Source: Gemmatimonadota bacterium
GTDB lineage: Bacteria > Gemmatimonadota > Gemmatimonadetes > Gemmatimonadales > Gemmatimonadaceae
Length of the DNA: 9,216 bases
NCBI GenBank assembly: GCA_947475795.1
Contig: CANJOX010000115.1
Location: 1-9,216 of the forward strand
Direction of reading: 5' to 3'
Numbering within the stretch: the stretch's first letter is position 1; every line of letters begins with the position of its first letter. Positions 1 to 6,138 of the stretch are shown one piece after another. Under the pieces are notes generated by a model. That model had not been told where the DNA came from and searched no databases. It worked only from the letters and a program-made list of their open reading frames with translations. Position numbers and translations under genes: made by a program.

Positions 1-24
1 GAAGCCGTCAAACGCGTAGATCAC
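1..24 (-). CDS. paaY: Start of a probable PaaY-like thioesterase, cut by the window edge
   Basis: After the paaJ stop codon, 5 nt further along the minus strand, a GTG codon opens a frame reading (M/V)-I-Y-A-F-D-G-F before the window ends. PaaY and related gamma-carbonic-anhydrase-fold (left-handed beta-helix) proteins typically begin with a short 'M-x-I/V-Y-x-x-D/E-G' segment, and paaY is a common neighbour of paaI and paaJ. PaaY is known as a thioesterase that hydrolyses dead-end CoA esters of the phenylacetate pathway. Only eight codons are visible and there is no clear Shine-Dalgarno, so the call rests on the N-terminal pattern, the spacing and the operon context. It could be another gene or untranslated sequence. 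Confidence 0.4.
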
Positions 25-29
25 GGCGT

Positions 30-1253
30 TCAGACCCGCTCGATGATCATGGCGAAGCCCTGCCCCACGCCGATGCACATGGTGCAGAGCGCGTAGCGGC
101 CGTTGCGACGACGCAGCTCACGCGCCGCCGTGAGCGCCAGACGGGCGCCGCTCATGCCCAACGGGTGTCCGAGGGCGATGGCGCCACCATTCGGATTCAC
201 GCGCGCATCATCGTCGGCGACGCCGAGTTCACGCAGACACGCCAGCCCCTGGGCGGCGAACGCTTCGTTCAGTTCGATCACGTCCATCTGATCGAGCCGG
301 AGCCCCGCTCGCGACAGCGCCAATCGCGTGGACGGCACCGGACCCATGCCCATGATGCGCGGCTCGACACCGGCCGCGGCGCTCGACACGATCCGCGCCA
401 TCGGTGTGAGACCGTACTGCGACGCGGCACCGCCCGAGGCGATCAGCAACGCGGCCGCGCCGTCGTTCAGGCCGCTGGCGTTGCCCGCCGTGACGGAACC
501 GTTCCCGTCGTGCCGAAAGGCCGGCTTGAGCTTGGCCAACGTCTGCAGGGTGGTATCGGGACGCAGGAATTCATCTTCGCGCACCACCACGGCGTCGCCC
601 TTCCGTTGCGGGATCGACACCGGCACGATCTCTTCGGCCAGGCGTCCCTCGCGCTGCGCGGCGGCCGCCTTCTGCTGCGAACGCACGGCGAACGCATCCT
701 GATCGTCGCGCGACACGCCGTACTGCGCGGCCACATTCTCCGCGGTCTCACCCATCGAGTCGGTGCCGTGCAGCTGCTTCATCTTCGGATTCACGAAGCG
801 CCAGCCGAGGCTCGTGTCGAAGAGCTGCACATCACGCGCAAACGGGGTGGCGCCCTTCGACATCACATACGGGGCGCGCGTCATGCTCTCCACGCCGCCG
901 GCCACGTACAGGTCGCCCTCGCCGGCCTTGATGGCGCGGGCCGCGCTGGCCACCGCGTTCAGCCCCGACGCGCACAGCCGGTTCACCGTTTCACCGGGAA
1001 CCGTGACCGGCAATCCGGCCAGCAGCGACGCCATGCGGGCCACGTTGCGATTGTCTTCGCCGGCCTGATTGGCGCAGCCGAGGATGACGTCGGCGATCTG
1101 CGCCGGATCGAAGCCCGGGGACGTTTCGGCGACCCGCGCGAGGAGCGACGAGATCGCATGTGCCGCCAGATCGTCGGCGCGCACATGACTCAGCGCGCCG
1201 CCGATGTTGCCGATCGGCGTCCGCAGTCCTTCGATGATATAGGCGTCGTTCAT
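30..1253 (-). CDS. paaJ: 3-oxoadipyl-CoA / 3-oxo-5,6-dehydrosuberyl-CoA thiolase
   Basis: A 407-residue thiolase II, the usual length. In the phenylacetate pathway PaaJ acts twice: it thiolyses 3-oxo-5,6-dehydrosuberyl-CoA after ring cleavage, and at the end 3-oxoadipyl-CoA to succinyl-CoA and acetyl-CoA. The nucleophilic cysteine is C94 in [22 protein letters not shown] (119-131), NEAFA (329-333), the histidine H363 in GHPLGMSG and the second catalytic cysteine C393 in C-I-G-V-G-Q-G complete the active site. The stretch [18 protein letters not shown] (57-74) and the GWRFVNP block (150-156) are hallmarks of the PaaJ/PcaF group rather than acetoacetyl-CoA thiolases. The ATG lies 10 nt after the paaI stop; only a weak GGAC precedes it, so translation is probably helped by the upstream genes. 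PcaF of the beta-ketoadipate pathway is the main alternative, but the paa neighbours favour PaaJ. Confidence 0.95.
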   Translation of the reverse strand: MNDAYIIEGLRTPIGNIGGALSHVRADDLAAHAISSLLARVAETSPGFDPAQIADVILGCANQAGEDNRNVARMASLLAGLPVTVPGETVNRLCASGLNAVASAARAIKAGEGDLYVAGGVESMTRAPYVMSKGATPFARDVQLFDTSLGWRFVNPKMKQLHGTDSMGETAENVAAQYGVSRDDQDAFAVRSQQKAAAAQREGRLAEEIVPVSIPQRKGDAVVVREDEFLRPDTTLQTLAKLKPAFRHDGNGSVTAGNASGLNDGAAALLIASGGAASQYGLTPMARIVSSAAAGVEPRIMGMGPVPSTRLALSRAGLRLDQMDVIELNEAFAAQGLACLRELGVADDDARVNPNGGAIALGHPLGMSGARLALTAARELRRRNGRYALCTMCIGVGQGFAMIIERV

Positions 1254-1263
1254 GTGGTCCGGT

Positions 1264-1683
1264 TTACAGCTGATGAGGAGTGGCCGTTCGGTACACCGTG
1301 CCGCGGAAATGACCGGCGATCACGTGGTCCTGATTGCGCACGGTGACATCACAAAAGGCCAGGCGCTTGGTGGTACTCTGCTCCACGGCGGTGGCGGTCA
1401 GCACGTCTCCCGGACGCACGGCCACGGGAAAGCTGACGGAGCAGTCGATGGCCACGCTGAGGACGCCGCCGGCATTCGTGGCAAAGGCGAAGGCACTGTC
1501 GGCCAGCGAAAAGAGAATGCCGCCGTGCGACGTGCCGAAGCCGTTGACCATGTCGTCGCGCACAGGCATCCGGAGCACGGCGTGCCCGACGCCGGCCTCG
1601 AGCACTTCGATGCCGAGCCACTGCGAGAAGCGGTCGCGGGCCATCAGCGTGTTGACGACGTCGACCGCGGAGGGCGTGGTCAC
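1264..1683 (-). CDS. paaI: Hotdog-fold phenylacetyl-CoA thioesterase PaaI
   Basis: A 139-residue hotdog thioesterase, close to the usual 130-150 residues of PaaI. The family signature N-G-F-G-T-S-H-G-G-I-L-F-S-L-A-D (47-62) contains H53-G-G and the catalytic acid D62, followed by SAFAFATNA as in PaaI. PaaI hydrolyses aryl-CoA thioesters, mainly ring-hydroxylated phenylacetyl-CoA that cannot proceed, and so frees CoA. The start is a GTG that overlaps the paaH stop by 4 nt (GTGA). No Shine-Dalgarno is visible upstream, which points to translational coupling with paaH. A nonspecific hotdog thioesterase is possible by sequence alone; position between paaH and paaJ decides the name. Confidence 0.9.
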   Translation of the reverse strand: MTTPSAVDVVNTLMARDRFSQWLGIEVLEAGVGHAVLRMPVRDDMVNGFGTSHGGILFSLADSAFAFATNAGGVLSVAIDCSVSFPVAVRPGDVLTATAVEQSTTKRLAFCDVTVRNQDHVIAGHFRGTVYRTATPHQL

Positions 1684-2897
1684 GAGTACCGCCGGGCGTC
1701 GCGCAGCGAGGCGCCGGCCTGCACGGCGCGACGGAGGCGCGTGCTGGGGCGGTAGCGATCGTCGCCCGTTTCCGACTGCAACACCTGCAGCATCGCCAGC
1801 ACGTTGGGCGCGCCGATCTCATCGCCCCACTCTAACAGGCCACGCGGATAATTGACGCCGGTGGTCATGGCGAGCTCGATGTCCTGCACCGAGGCCAACT
1901 GCAGGTGCACCGCCTCGACGGCTTCGTTCACGAGCATGGCCAGCACGCGATCGACGATGCGCTGCCCCAGCGCCGGGTCATCGTGCGGAACCGGTGCCAC
2001 GGCGCCGTCGCGGTAGTCATAGAAACCACGCCGGGTTTTGCGCCCCAGCCAGCCGGCTTCCACCAGCCGCTGCTGCGCGTGCGCCGGACGGTAGCGCGGA
2101 TCGAGAAACATCCCCTCGAACACCGACCGTGTGACGGCGAAGTTCACGTCGAGCCCGATAAAGTCCATGAGTTCGAAGGGGCCCATGCGAAAGCCGCCCA
2201 CGGTTTTCATGGCCCAGTCGATCGTGGCGCAATCGGCGATCCCTTCTTCGCGGATGCGCAGCGATTCGCCGTAGAACGGCCGCGCCACCCGGTTCACCAG
2301 GAATCCCGGGGTGTCGGCGGCGAGGACCGTGGTCTTGCCCCACGCCGTCACCAGCGCCCGCGCGTCGGCGATGACGCCCTCCGACGTGGTGATGGCGGGG
2401 ATGATCTCCACCAGCGGCATGACGGGCGCCGGATTGAAGAAGTGCACACCCACCACCCGCTCGCTGTGCGCGCACGAGCCGGCCAGCGCGGCGATGGACA
2501 GCGACGAGGTGTTCGACGCCAGTATCGCCGACGGCGCCACGATCGCTTCGAGCGCACGCAGCAGCTGCTGTTTGATGGCGAGCTGTTCCACGATCGCCTC
2601 AATCACCACGCCGCACGGCGCAAAGGCGGCCAGCTGCTCCGCGCTGACGCCGTCCACGTACGTGATGCGCGCCAGCACGGCGTCGGCCGCCTCGCGCGTG
2701 AGGCGCCCCTTCTCCACCTCGCGGGCGAGCGCCTTCACGTGGCCGTCCCGCGCGCGCGCAATGGAGGCCGCCTGCGCATCGGCCAGCACCACTGTGTGGC
2801 CGTGCACCGCCGCCACCTGCGCAATCCCCGCGCCCATCGCACCGGCGCCGACGACACCCACAACAGCATTGGCGAGGCCTGCCGAGACGGGGCTCAT
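1680..2897 (-). CDS. paaH: 3-hydroxyadipyl-CoA dehydrogenase, compact two-domain form
   Basis: An NAD-dependent 3-hydroxyacyl-CoA dehydrogenase of 405 residues. In the phenylacetate pathway PaaH oxidises 3-hydroxyadipyl-CoA to 3-oxoadipyl-CoA, the substrate of PaaJ. The Rossmann loop is G17-A-G19-A-M-G22, with D40 closing the nucleotide-binding beta-strand. The catalytic set is S131 (S-N-T-S-S-L), H152 (V-G-V-H-F-F-N-P), E164 (PLVEII) and N202 (G-F-L-V-N-R-V-A-R-P), with spacing matching characterised enzymes. The first C-terminal helical domain ends near GRKTRRGFYDY (285-295). A second copy is seen around LVNEAVEAV and DIELAMTTGVNYPRG (322-353). As I recall, E. coli PaaH is about 475 residues with a long linker between these domains; here the linker is only about 15-20 residues. 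The ATG overlaps the paaG stop by 4 nt (ATGA), indicating coupling. Confidence 0.92.
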   Translation of the reverse strand: MSPVSAGLANAVVGVVGAGAMGAGIAQVAAVHGHTVVLADAQAASIARARDGHVKALAREVEKGRLTREAADAVLARITYVDGVSAEQLAAFAPCGVVIEAIVEQLAIKQQLLRALEAIVAPSAILASNTSSLSIAALAGSCAHSERVVGVHFFNPAPVMPLVEIIPAITTSEGVIADARALVTAWGKTTVLAADTPGFLVNRVARPFYGESLRIREEGIADCATIDWAMKTVGGFRMGPFELMDFIGLDVNFAVTRSVFEGMFLDPRYRPAHAQQRLVEAGWLGRKTRRGFYDYRDGAVAPVPHDDPALGQRIVDRVLAMLVNEAVEAVHLQLASVQDIELAMTTGVNYPRGLLEWGDEIGAPNVLAMLQVLQSETGDDRYRPSTRLRRAVQAGASLRDARRYS

Positions 2898-3706
2898 GCG
2901 CCGCGGTACACCGGGGCGCGCTTCTCGAGGAAGGCACGCACGCCCTCTTCGTAGTCGGCCGTACGTCCCGCTTCATGCATGGCCTGCGCTTCCACGTCGA
3001 GTTGGGCGTCGAGGCCATTCGCGAAGCTGGCGTTGAGCGCCCGCTTGGTGAGACCGAACCCACGGGTGGCCTGCGTGGCCAGCGACGACGCCATGGCGTG
3101 CACCACCGTCATCAGCTCGGCTTTCGGCGCCACGTCCCAGATGAGCCCCCACTCCTTCGCCTTCACCGCCGGAATTTTCTCGGCCAGGAAGAACATCCCC
3201 GTGGCACGCTGCATCCCCACGAGGCGCGGTACAAAGAAGGTGCCGCTGGTGTCGGGGATGAGCCCCAGCTTCGCGAAGCTTTCCACGAAGCTGATGTCAT
3301 CCGCCGCGATGGTGAGATCGCACGCAAAGGCGAGGTTGGCCCCCGCGCCGGCCGCGATGCCGTTCACGGCGCACAGCACCGGCTTTTCGAGGGTGCGGAT
3401 GGCGCGGATAATGGGGTTGTAGCAGGTCTGCACGATCTCGCCGATATCGGGCATGGGGCCGTCGCCCTGCGGCAACGCCTCCGCGAGATCCTGACCGGCA
3501 CAGAAGCCGCGACCGGCGCCGGTGAGCACCACGGCGCGCACGGTCGGTTCGGCAGCCGCATGCTGCAGCGCCGCCAGAAGCGCCGCCGCCATTTCGCGGT
3601 TAAAGCTATTGAGAACGTCGGGGCGATTGAGCGTGAGCGTCAGGACACCGTCACGCTGATCGATCAGCAGGGAAGAGACCGGGGAGTGCATACCGAAAAC
3701 TACCAT
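2894..3706 (-). CDS. paaG: 1,2-epoxyphenylacetyl-CoA isomerase (crotonase family)
   Basis: A crotonase-superfamily protein and the first gene of the left minus-strand operon. PaaG converts ring-1,2-epoxyphenylacetyl-CoA to oxepin-CoA and also shifts the double bond of 2,3-dehydroadipyl-CoA type intermediates. Numbering from the inner ATG (3691): TLNRPDVLNSFN (20-31), the oxyanion segment GAGRGFCAGQDL (58-69), NGIAAGAGANLAFACD (110-125), and the conserved acid D147 in L-G-L-I-P-D-T-S-G-T, which matches the PaaG-type catalytic Asp. PaaF-type hydratases carry a glutamate pair in the corresponding regions, so PaaG fits better. Two starts are possible: ATG at 3706 (270 residues), which has GGGAG 7 nt upstream, and ATG at 3691 (265 residues, nearer the E. 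coli length), which lacks a well-spaced Shine-Dalgarno. I chose 3706. The open frame continues far upstream only because it is antisense to the E1 gene. Confidence 0.92.
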   Translation of the reverse strand: MVVFGMHSPVSSLLIDQRDGVLTLTLNRPDVLNSFNREMAAALLAALQHAAAEPTVRAVVLTGAGRGFCAGQDLAEALPQGDGPMPDIGEIVQTCYNPIIRAIRTLEKPVLCAVNGIAAGAGANLAFACDLTIAADDISFVESFAKLGLIPDTSGTFFVPRLVGMQRATGMFFLAEKIPAVKAKEWGLIWDVAPKAELMTVVHAMASSLATQATRGFGLTKRALNASFANGLDAQLDVEAQAMHEAGRTADYEEGVRAFLEKRAPVYRGA

Positions 3707-3707
3707 T

Positions 3708-3723
3708 CCGACGCTCCCGTCGG
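3708..3723 (-). promoter_or_regulatory. Perfect 6-bp inverted repeat with the paaG Shine-Dalgarno in its loop
   Basis: On the plus strand the arms are CCGACG (3708-3713) and CGTCGG (3718-3723), separated by CTCC. Read on the minus strand the loop is GGAG, the core of the Shine-Dalgarno for the ATG at 3706. A transcript entering paaG would display the Shine-Dalgarno in a tetraloop closed by six GC-rich pairs, one base before the start codon. It could be a translational control element or a short operator shared by the divergent genes. In GC-rich DNA a 6-bp palindrome can also arise by chance. Confidence 0.35.
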
Positions 3724-3746
3724 GGGGCACGGTCGGGCAGATTAGT

Positions 3747-3774
3747 AGCATATGCCTGCCAAGTCTGCTGCCAA
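3747..3774 (-). promoter_or_regulatory. Possible sigma-70-type promoter for the paaG operon
   Basis: On the minus strand TTGGCA (3774-3769; 5 of 6 matches to the -35 consensus) is followed after 16 bp by TATGCT (3752-3747; 4 of 6 matches to the -10). Initiation would fall near base 3740, leaving a leader of about 34 nt before the paaG ATG at 3706. The -10 overlaps the start codon of the divergent E1 gene and the -35 lies inside its first codons. A second TTGGCA at 3762-3757 is too close to this -10 to pair with it. Consensus matching by eye only. Confidence 0.35.
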
Positions 3775-5914
3775 GCCTGTTGTCACGACGGGTGTCCCGA
3801 CATCGCCCCGCGCCTCCGCCGCCACGCGGACGATGCCTCACGCCGGCTTCGACTGGCGTCGCATCGCGTACCACACGCTCGTTTCGCGGGCCATCGACGA
3901 CACCGAGGAGACCACCAACCGCATGCGGCATGCGGTGCCGCGCGAGCATCTGGTGCTGTACCAGTTCTCGGCGCGCGGCCACGACATGGCGCAGGTCATT
4001 CTGGGCTCGCTCATCAACGGCCAGCACGACGGCGCGGGGGCGTACTACCGCTCGCGCCCGTTCCTCCTCTCGGTGGGATTGTCCATTCCCGACGCCTTCG
4101 GCAGCCCACTCGGCCGGGCCGGCGGCTTCAGCGACGGCCGCGACATCGGCGTGGTGTGCAACCTCCCCAATCGCGCCGGATGCACCGTGCTCCCGATGTC
4201 CGGTGACGTCGGCTCGCAGTACACGCCGGCGGCCGGATGGGCGCAGTCCATCACGTACCATCGCGATACGCTCGGCGACGCCGGGTATGCGCAGTGCATG
4301 AGCGTCGCGCTGGGCGGCGATGCCTCCGTGGCCACCAGCGGCTTCTGGGCCTCGCTCACCATGGCGACCACGCTCAAGCTGCCGATGCTGTTTTACATCG
4401 AGGACAACGACCTCGGCATCAGCGTGCGCGGCGACATGCAGACACCGGGGGGCGATATCGCGCGGAACCTCGCGTCGTTCACCAACCTGTTCATCCGCAA
4501 CGGCAGCGGCACCGATCCGCACGAGGCGGCCGGCCTGCTGCAGGAAGCCGTGGCGCACGTGCGCCGCGGAGAGGGACCGGCGCTGGTGCGTCTGACCGTC
4601 CCGCGCCTGTGCAGTCACTCCGGCCCCGACAATCAGAAGGGGTACCGCACCGACGAAGAGATCGCGGACGATCTGGCGCGGGACCCGCTCCCGAAGCTGC
4701 GTGATTATCTCGTGCCCGCGGTGCTCACCCCCGCCGACTGGGATGCGCTCGAGGCCGAGGTAGCACGCGATGTGGCCGCCGGGCTGGAGGAGGCCCGCGC
4801 CCGGGGCATTCCGGATGCCGGCACGATCGCGCAGCACGTCTTTGCCGATGACGCGCCCGATGTCGCCGAGGCCATGGGTGGCCTGTCGCGCGCCGAACGG
4901 ACCGCGTTGGGCGGGACGGCGGTGCCACACGAGGACGGCGAGCTGCTGCGCTACGCCGAAGCGATCCGCCGCACGCTGCGGCACGAATTGGCGGTCAACC
5001 CCAAGGTCGTCGTGTTCGGCGAGGACGTGGGGCGGAAGGGGGGCGTCCACCTCGTGACCGAGGGGCTGCAGAAGCAGTTCGGCCCGTCGCGCGTGTTCGA
5101 CACCAGCCTCTCCGAAGAGGGGATCATCGGGCGGGCCGTGGCCATGGCGATCAGCGGGCTCATGCCCGTGGCCGAGATCCAGTTCCGGAAGTACGCCGAT
5201 CCCGCCACCGAACAGCTGAACAACACCGGGACGATGCGGTGGCGCACCGCCAACCGCTTTGCCGCGCCGATCGTGGTGCGCATGCCGGGCGGGTTCGGCA
5301 AGGACGTCGGCGATCCGTGGCACAGCCTGAGCGACGAAGTGCGTTTTGCGCACGCCTACGGATGGCAGGTGGCGATGCCGTCGAACGCGGCCGATGCGGT
5401 GGGATTGCTGCGCGCCGCGATGCGCAGCCCGAACCCGACCATTTTCTTCGAGCACCGGTCGCTGCTGATGACCGGCGACGGTAGCGGGCGGTACCCGGGC
5501 GACGACTACGTGCTGCCCTTCGGGCAGGCACGGATCGTACGCGAGGGGACGGATGTGACGGTGGTGTCGTGGAGTGCCATGGTGCACCGGTGTGCCGAGG
5601 CTGCGGAGGCCTTCGGGGACCGGGTGGAGCTGATCGACCTGCGCACCATTTCCCCCTGGGACCGGGCCGCCGTGCTGGCGTCGGTCCGGAAGACCGGGCG
5701 GTGCCTGATCGTGCACGAGGACAACCTGACGGCCGGCTTCGGGGCGGAGATTGCGGGCGTGGTGGCGCAGGAGGCGTTCTGGCATCTCGACGCCCCCATT
5801 CAGCGCCTGGCCCCCGCCGATATCCCGGTCCCCTACCACACGGTGCTCCTGGAGGCCGTGGTGCCGGGGGTTGAGGCCATCAGCGCCGCGATCGAGGGGC
5901 TGTTGCGGGCCTGA
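3752..5914 (+). CDS. Fused alpha-beta 2-oxoacid dehydrogenase E1 component
   Basis: A 720-residue thiamine-diphosphate E1 of the pyruvate/branched-chain 2-oxoacid dehydrogenase type, with alpha and beta subunits in one chain. E1 decarboxylates a 2-oxoacid and passes the acyl group to the lipoyl arm of E2. Alpha part, about 35-370: RGHDMAQVILGSL (75-87), AYYRSRPFLLSVGL (97-110), a thiamine-diphosphate motif from G189-D190-A191 to E217-D-N-D220, and a CSHSGPDNQKGYRTDEE segment (287-303) matching the loop phosphorylated in animal E1-alpha. Beta part, about 396-720: VFGEDVGRKGG (421-431), SLSEEGIIGRAVAMA (452-466) with the expected cofactor-activating glutamate, KDVGDPWHS (517-525) and DLRTISPWD (629-637). 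No Shine-Dalgarno precedes the ATG; M28 (base 3833) is an alternative start. There is no E2 or E3 gene in the window. Substrate is not determined by sequence: branched-chain 2-oxoacids are the default, and phenylpyruvate is an idea raised only by the paa neighbours. Confidence 0.88.
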   Translation: MPAKSAAKPVVTTGVPTSPRASAATRTMPHAGFDWRRIAYHTLVSRAIDDTEETTNRMRHAVPREHLVLYQFSARGHDMAQVILGSLINGQHDGAGAYYRSRPFLLSVGLSIPDAFGSPLGRAGGFSDGRDIGVVCNLPNRAGCTVLPMSGDVGSQYTPAAGWAQSITYHRDTLGDAGYAQCMSVALGGDASVATSGFWASLTMATTLKLPMLFYIEDNDLGISVRGDMQTPGGDIARNLASFTNLFIRNGSGTDPHEAAGLLQEAVAHVRRGEGPALVRLTVPRLCSHSGPDNQKGYRTDEEIADDLARDPLPKLRDYLVPAVLTPADWDALEAEVARDVAAGLEEARARGIPDAGTIAQHVFADDAPDVAEAMGGLSRAERTALGGTAVPHEDGELLRYAEAIRRTLRHELAVNPKVVVFGEDVGRKGGVHLVTEGLQKQFGPSRVFDTSLSEEGIIGRAVAMAISGLMPVAEIQFRKYADPATEQLNNTGTMRWRTANRFAAPIVVRMPGGFGKDVGDPWHSLSDEVRFAHAYGWQVAMPSNAADAVGLLRAAMRSPNPTIFFEHRSLLMTGDGSGRYPGDDYVLPFGQARIVREGTDVTVVSWSAMVHRCAEAAEAFGDRVELIDLRTISPWDRAAVLASVRKTGRCLIVHEDNLTAGFGAEIAGVVAQEAFWHLDAPIQRLAPADIPVPYHTVLLEAVVPGVEAISAAIEGLLRA

Positions 5915-5921
5915 GCCCAGC

Positions 5922-5957
5922 CGGGCCGCCCGCGGACGGGACACGGTCGGCGGCCCG
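5922..5957 (+). terminator. GC hairpin after the E1 gene, possible terminator
   Basis: A perfect 9-bp inverted repeat, CGGGCCGCC (5922-5930) and GGCGGCCCG (5949-5957), encloses an 18-nt loop and starts 7 nt after the E1 stop codon. It is well placed to end E1 transcription, but no T-run follows it, so it is not a classic intrinsic terminator. The rest of the 224-bp spacer up to base 6138 is GC-rich and then becomes mixed near 6021-6060. I could not fit a convincing -35/-10 pair for the OmpA-family gene there. Confidence 0.35.
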
Positions 5958-6138
5958 TCGGGACCCCTCCAGCCCGCCCGGGCCGCGGATGGGCCCGCTG
6001 GCGCATCGCGTCACCGCGGGATTGTGATGTATCGCACTACGCCTCAACCCCTTACGATTCATGCACACCGTGGGGCGTCGCCGCCACGGGCGGGCACCGG
6101 TGGTGTCCGTTCATTACTGGACTTCTGCACAGGATCGT

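Noticed and set aside
165..2954. Long plus-strand open frames (about 350-390 residues) opposite paaJ, paaI and paaH
   Set aside because: Frames in the shadow of well-recognised minus-strand genes, with high R/H/G content and no motifs.
3707..5944. Open minus-strand frame extending paaG by about 750 residues, antisense to the E1 gene
   Set aside because: Stop codons are rare in GC-rich antisense frames; the translation is rich in R, H, G and A with no recognisable domain, and a paaG start with Shine-Dalgarno lies at 3706.
6023..6037. CRP/FNR-like site (TGTGATGTATCGCAC) upstream of the OmpA-family gene
   Set aside because: The two half-sites are too close and only partly symmetrical, and no promoter could be placed beside it.
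6061..6138. Earlier ATG for the OmpA-family gene (26 extra residues)
   Set aside because: It would put an arginine-rich segment before a textbook signal peptide and has no Shine-Dalgarno, while 6139 has AGGA.
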